Assembly (NCBI GenBank): GCA_036850595.1
Contig: CM072148.1
Span: 3,318,100 to 3,382,099 of the forward strand
Origin: Rhyacichthys aspro
Taxonomy: Eukaryota; Chordata; Actinopteri; Gobiiformes; Rhyacichthyidae
Reading direction: 5' to 3'
Length of the DNA stretch: 64,000 nt
Below are positions 58,710 through 64,000 of this stretch, one piece after another (within the stretch, counting starts at the first letter, position 1; every line of letters starts with the position of its first letter). Below the pieces are notes generated by a model. It searched no databases and was not told where the DNA came from. It saw only the letters and a program-made list of their open reading frames with translations. The position numbers and the translations under genes were made by a program.

Positions 58710-60715
58710 TAAATGTGCACGGTTTCAGAGCGAGGTCTCGCGATCAAAGCAGCAGTTTGATCTATGGTTTGTTTAAAGGAAAATGACACTCCAGGTAATG
58801 TATTTATGCATGTATGTTTTATTTTCATGTCATACTGAGTAATGTCTCGGCCGTGCGTTAATCCATAATGGTCCTGAAAGATGGGGGCTTCTTTGTGTCT
58901 TAAGTGCACATCCATTCACTTTCTTATTCTTATTTTCTGACAAAAGTGAATCGCTCATTAAAGTGGGATCATACATTTGTGAAAGAAAGACGGTAATTGT
59001 TGTTGTGTCAGACTAATACAGGTTTAGTGTTTATCATATTTAAACCCTTCTAACAAAAAAAGTACTTTCTGGCACAACATGGATTATTATTAGACTTTGC
59101 TGCTGGACTTTTGGTTTCCATTGGCCGTAAGACAGTGTATTGTTATTATCCACAAAAGGGTGACAAGAAGGCATTACTTTGTACTGAAAATGTATTTTGA
59201 TGTCTTCAGACGATGAGAGACAGATGGAAAATTAACAAATTGTCTGATGATATTAGAAAACATTAAAACACACTAACGATGTGATCTCCAAAAACAGTTT
59301 TAAAGGCGCTTTAGATTATAAATAGATTATTTAGTCTTCATCATTGTTTCATCATAACATCATGAGTCTAATTTCAGAATTCAGACTTCAGATGAGAATA
59401 ATTTATATTATTTTTGTCAAATTTCTGATTTTCATCTCTCAGTTTCCTCAAAATACTTTTTTTCCTCCAAATTATTATTATTTTTTCCTCAGAATTCTGA
59501 TTTTAATGTCAGGATTGATTATTTTTTTTTTTTTTTAATTTATCAGAATCTCCACAAAAATTAATAACATTTTTACAGTGGCCCTCGTCCTTTTTTTTTT
59601 ATTTTATTTTTTTTTACCAAAACTAAACTAAACTAAAATGTCAAAGAAGTACATTATTTACTTATTTTTATTTTATTTTTATTCTTTTACTGGTTACTAT
59701 GGTTTATTTAGCTTGAAATTAAAATAAACTGAACCATTTTCTACACATTTATCAGTTTTAAAAATAATTAGATTTTTGTACATTTTGAGGAAATATATAT
59801 AAATAAAATTTCAGATAAAATATATTTTGAAGGTGTTTTTTTTAAATCTTGTGAAGGAGTTAAAGCTCACAGCAGAGACTGAGATATTCACAGTGTGGTA
59901 TATCACGTTTGTGCCTCTCCTGAGTGTCACACAGAGGTGACAGAGGTGAGACACAGTAAAGGCACCACAGGAACATGCCTTTCGTAGGATAATGGTCGTG
60001 GTACTTGACCTCTGCAGTTATACTGGAGGCAGCGGACCCACGTGAGCCGCTCTGTGGCTGCTGGCCTCGACATTCACATCAGCGCCGGGCAGTGGCACAT
60101 GGAGAACGCCTGGCACAGACGCACACTTGTCATGCACAGCTCTAACACCGCCTCCTCAACACGAGTCCGACAGGAGCCGAGGTACGAGCGATCGGCTCAA
60201 CCATGAAAGGTCAAACAAATGAACTAGAAAATCACTTTTTCATGCATGGTTTTCCTATATCAACGTGATATATGGAGAAAATCTGTGAGTAAATAGCAAG
60301 ATTATGACCAATAATTGATTTTGATCAGGGCTCGTGTTCTTACGGAGATTGTTTTCCAGGACTTTTCCAGGACATTAATATTGGTGGCAAACAAACCATG
60401 ACACCCAATCTAGAAAAATGGCCTTAATCATTACAAAACAGATGAAGGTTAGCCCCTTTTATCCTTCTTTACGTGATATTGGTGGGAATTTCTCTCACAA
60501 TACTCCATCTTGGTCAGCCTCCAGTGCCGTTTAACACATGCACAGGCCAAAAACAAAAGCACATGGCTCATTTGCATAAATACAGAAGTCATTAATTTCC
60601 CATAATGTCCCGTGGTCCAGCCGTCATCATTATTAAAAACCTCCTCCAGAGTTTGTTGTAGTCCACACTGTTTTTCTTCTCATTTGTTGAAATCTTTGAC
60701 TCCATCTTTTGTCCC
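58710..60715. other. AT-rich sequence with poly(T) tracts
   Basis: T-rich low-complexity DNA lies at 59,455-59,540 and 59,590-59,620. A GC-richer patch at 60,000-60,200 has an open frame of about 58 codons without domain. No gene or repeat family was recognised. Confidence 0.45.
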
Positions 60716-60829
60716 ACACAAGCTATTTAAAAAAAAAAAAAAAAAAAAAAACACTTTACCCCCCAAAAAAAAAAAAAAAAAAAAGGATTTTTTCCCCGGC
60801 GGTTTTTTTCCTCTACACAAGCTATTTAA
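60716..60829. other. Homopolymer-rich insert flanked by a 15-bp direct repeat, possible assembly artefact
   Basis: ACACAAGCTATTTAA occurs at 60,716-60,730 and again at 60,815-60,829. Between them lie two long poly(A) runs, a CCCCCC run and alternating G/T/C homopolymers that match no biological pattern I know. The structure is typical of misassembled or gap-filled low-quality sequence. A retroposed A-rich insert with target duplication is the alternative, but its A-tract is not at the 3' end. Confidence 0.6.
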
Positions 60830-60839
60830 CACAACACCA

Positions 60840-61490
60840 CGTTAAGTTAATGTAGATGAGACAATAATGTTTTTAATTCAAGGATCTAATGGAAGTCTGA
60901 CAATAATCTGAGTTTTTAGAACACTTCTTACAAAATCGACACAAATAAGTTAAAATAAACATAAAACATGTTTGTGACTGTATCTAAATTATGAAAAAAA
61001 AAGATAAAACTGTAAATACTCACAACTTACAACTCTTTTTGCACAATTTTTTACTAATATCCTCTTGTTTACTGAATTGGCAGCGATAATAATAATAATA
61101 AAATGGCGTGATTGAACATTGAACGTTTAAAGAGACTTTTACTGGATTGTTGTTGATTCGGTGAAACGTTTTACCAACATTTTCCTGGACGTTAACTTCT
61201 CTGTGTCTTTTCCGTCACGGTAAAGTGTCCAACTACTGTCCAGCTTTTCCAGGACACATTGGAGCCCTCATTAGCATTACTCTGTAGCTAAATGCTAATG
61301 CCATTAAATCAAGATGATGGCTCGCAATGTCTCGACTCAGACACTGTGCTGATAATATAGGCTACAGACGAGAGTAATAACCTGTTTATAACACTCTTTA
61401 GTTCACCCGGTAAAGCCCTGTACCGTGTGCCCAGCTTTGGTCTCTTCTTATTAGTCATCAGCACAGAATTGATGTGTATAAATAAAGTGG
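60840..61490. other. AT-rich sequence, no gene seen
   Basis: There is a small (AAT)n tract near 61,085-61,100. No frames of interest. Confidence 0.5.
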
Positions 61491-61499
61491 TACTGGTCA

Positions 61500-61720
61500 C
61501 CACATAGTCCTCATAAATATGGTAAACGGACAGACGGCGCGGCAGAAGGCTCGTCCGGTGCCAGCGCTGCACCCGTCACGCGGTGCATGATGGGAGCCTT
61601 TGTGGCGTGACGTCAGTGTCATGGATGTGACCCACAGACTGTGACACACTGGCTCTGGTTCTGGAGTGTTCAGGACACTCCCTCAGCCTCTGCACCAAAC
61701 CAGCACCAGCACAATAACAC
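61500..61720. promoter_or_regulatory. GC-richer block with an exact CRE
   Basis: TGACGTCA at 61,608-61,615 sits in a CpG-containing stretch (61,530-61,630) with GCATGATGGGA just upstream. It is a possible CREB/ATF-responsive element or promoter fragment. Two minus-strand frames (61,309-61,758) lack domains. Confidence 0.3.
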
Positions 61721-62191
61721 TTCTGTCTTAAAATGTAGCTCATGTCATTATTTAGCACTTTTTGAAATTTTTACTATAATTAATTCTTCCATAATTTACA
61801 AATCAGTTCACTGAATAGACTACTATACAATATTTAAATTAAGTAACACAATATTGCTTATTTTTCTGCTTTAAAGTTAAAAAATCCAGACCAACCACCA
61901 GTTGGAAGGTGACCTTTCCAACAGCCACATCCTTTGTTTTTAGCTGCTTACTTTCTACACTGTGCAGGCCTTTTCAGCTTCGTTTACTCCTAATTTAGAA
62001 ATAAACAGCCACTGGTCTGTGCCATGGGCTGACTATGGACACCCAGGACCAGCGGTTAGGCTTCACCAGTGCTCCTGATGTTTCCAGAGTGGCTAAGGAC
62101 GACAAGACAAGAAGGCTTTGAGCAAAGAGAGAAGAGAGCTTATATGGAAAATGTAGCAATCACGCTAATCATACACCTTCTGCAGCGGGAC

Positions 62192-63346
62192 GGGACGGAG
62201 AAGGGACAAGATGGAGAAGGGACAAGACGGAGAAGGAACAAGATGGAGAAGGAACAAGATGGAGAACGGATAAGACGGAGAAGGGACAAGATGGAGAAGA
62301 GACAAGATGGAGAAGGGACAAGATGGAGAAGGAACAAGATGGAGAAAGAACAAGATGGAGAAGGAACAAGATGGAGAAGGAACAAGATGGAGAAGAGACA
62401 AGATGGAGAAGAGACAAGATGGAGAAGAGACAAGATGGAGAAGGGACAAGACGGAGAAGGGACAAGACGGAGAAGGGACAAGATGGAGAAGAGACAAGAT
62501 GGAGAAGAGACAAGATGGAGAAGGGACAAGACGGAGAAGGGACAAGACGGAGAAGGGACAAGATGGAGAACGGATAAGACGGAGAAGGGACAAGATGGAG
62601 AAGGGACAAGACGGAGAAGGGACAAGACGGAGAAGGGACAAGACGGAGAAGGAACAAGACGGAGACCGGACAAGATGGAGAAGGGACAAGATGGAGAAGG
62701 GACAAGACGGAGAAGGGACAAGATGGAGAAGAGACAAGATGGAGAAGAGACAAGATGGAGAAGGGACAAGACGGAGAAGGGACAAGACGGAGAAGGGACA
62801 AGATGGAGAACGGAGAAGGGACAAGATGGAGAAGAGACAAGATGGAGAAGAGACAAGATGGAGAAGAGACAAGATGGAGAAGGGACAAGACGGAGAAGGG
62901 ACAAGACGGAGAAGGGACAAGATGGAGAAGAGACAAGATGGAGAAGAGACAAGATGGAGAAGGGACAAGACGGAGAAGGGACAAGACGGAGAAGGGACAA
63001 GATGGAGAACGGATAAGACGGAGAAGGGACAAGATGGAGAAGGGACAAGACGGAGAAGGGACAAGACGGAGAAGGGACAAGACGGAGAAGGAACAAGACG
63101 GAGACCGGACAAGATGGAGAAGGGACAAGATGGAGAAGGAACAAGACGGAGACCGGACAAGATGGAGAAGGAACAAGATGGAGACCGGACAAGATGGAGA
63201 AGGGACAAGATGGAGAAGGGACAAGACGGAGAAGGAACAAGATGGAGAACGGAGAAGGGACAAGATGGAGAAGAGACAAGATGGAGAAGAGACAAGATGG
63301 AGAAGGAACAAGACGGAGAAGGGACAAGATGGAGAAGGGACAAGAC
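62192..63346 (+). repeat. 16-bp purine-rich minisatellite with higher-order structure
   Basis: About 72 tandem copies of GGACAAGATGGAGAAG, with variants (GACGG for GATGG; AGAC, AAC or GGAC at the junction; rare CGGATAAG and ACCGGAC units). A segment of about 316 bp at 62,384-62,700 recurs near-exactly at 62,823-63,139, offset 439 bp. The unit has no stop codon in any frame of either strand, and 16 is not a multiple of three. All six frames therefore stay open, producing overlapping false ORFs of 215-419 codons on both strands. None should be annotated as a protein. Confidence 0.95.
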
Positions 63347-63410
63347 TCACTTTTCTTCACTATGAAAGTTGTGGGTCTGTCTCTAAGCTCATGTTGCACT
63401 GAGCCCTTCC

Positions 63411-63441
63411 TCTTCTTCTTCTTCTTCTTCTTCTTCTTCTT
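63411..63441 (+). repeat. (TCT)n microsatellite
   Basis: About ten TCT units form a polypyrimidine tract 65 bp after the purine-rich minisatellite. Confidence 0.9.
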
Positions 63442-63449
63442 GTTTGTTC

Positions 63450-64000
63450 ATGTGGCGTTCCCCATGTTTATGCTGATAATAAGATAATTACGAAGCTGTA
63501 AACCCACTTAAGAGTTCTACTAATAGTGTAGTGTTAATCTCGTGTAGTGTTTTATTCATTTGTGTTTGTCTGATAACTCTGTAAAGCACATTATTTTGAA
63601 ATGTCCTTCACCTTTCAAACCAACCAATATGAGTTATCACAAGGATACCACTGCACCAATAAGAATGTATATATAAAAAGTCTGATTCCCTTCCATTAAA
63701 ACGCCACTCAAAATTTAAAAGGTTTGTCCTTGACCACCGTCCTCCGATTTCAAAGGGAATTATTATGAAAAGCAGTGCTTCCTTTGTGTTATCTGAATGG
63801 TTCACCCTTCACCAAGTCTTGCATGAAATGTCATCAGTGCATAATCTTGATGTGGGGACATAATAAAATGCCTCTGCAGACTGAGTTATTGTTGTCATTC
63901 ATCTCAGTATATTTATGTTAGTCTCATTCAAAACGTTGAAGTGATTTTTTTTTTATAGTTGAAAGATTGATTTAAATGTATCAAAAGAAAATGTGAGAAA
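63450..64000. other. AT-rich sequence to the window end, no gene seen
   Basis: A 65-codon minus frame (63,608-63,805) lacks a domain. Nothing else was recognised. Confidence 0.5.

Noticed and set aside
60010..60205. Possible exon ending at GAG|GTACGA
   Set aside because: The frame is short (about 58 codons), and there is no convincing acceptor or recognisable peptide.
62069..63487. Very long open frames (up to 419 codons) on both strands
   Set aside because: They exist only because the 16-bp repeat unit has no stop in any frame. Composition, mirrored strands and lack of any domain exclude real proteins.

Overview
This is eukaryotic, almost certainly teleost fish, nuclear DNA. It is AT-rich, has no dense gene array, and carries interspersed repeats that I recognise as fish-type: LINE ORF2 tails with a WRDY-like motif, L2-type 3' tails of the 'ctatacaaataaaactgaatt' kind, and a Tc1/mariner-like element with clear terminal inverted repeats. 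I found no complete protein-coding gene, rRNA, functional tRNA, CRISPR array or prokaryotic feature. Most open frames here are chance frames or frames created by tandem repeats. The window is best read as a gene desert or part of a very long intron.

Layout. 1-4.7 kb: AT-rich DNA with GC-richer islands, a GATA-rich block holding a perfect 22-bp palindrome (1839-1860), and a degraded LINE end. 4.75-5.8 kb: a 1050-bp DNA transposon relic with terminal inverted repeats. 6.7-12.4 kb: two copies of an unclassified ~480-bp repeat (family A) between GC-richer, homeobox-motif-rich blocks. 13.8-18.9 kb: several CpG-rich islands, one with four MEF2-type sites, plus family B repeats. 20-24 kb: a candidate exon or conserved block and two SINE/LINE tails. 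28.7-31.6 kb: an inverted pair of family A copies bracketing an enhancer-like block, then a reverse-transcriptase remnant. 32.8-34.0 kb: a 21-bp minisatellite whose array flips strand and forms a giant inverted repeat. 35-41.4 kb: more repeats and a CpG-rich island. 42-61.7 kb: mostly unique AT-rich sequence with scattered GC-rich, regulatory-looking blocks (exact PBX-MEIS, CRE and tandem nuclear-receptor motifs). 62.2-63.4 kb: a 16-bp purine-rich minisatellite with higher-order structure, followed by a (TCT)n tract.

No operon-like or pathway relation can be drawn. The regulatory-looking blocks could be long-range enhancers of a developmental gene outside the window. That is inference from GC content, motif content and lack of coding potential, and cross-species alignment would decide it. 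The most unusual structures are the strand-flipping minisatellite, the higher-order 16-bp array with its opposed purine and pyrimidine strand bias, and family A, which I cannot assign to a known class. I found no convincing evidence of a new multi-gene system.
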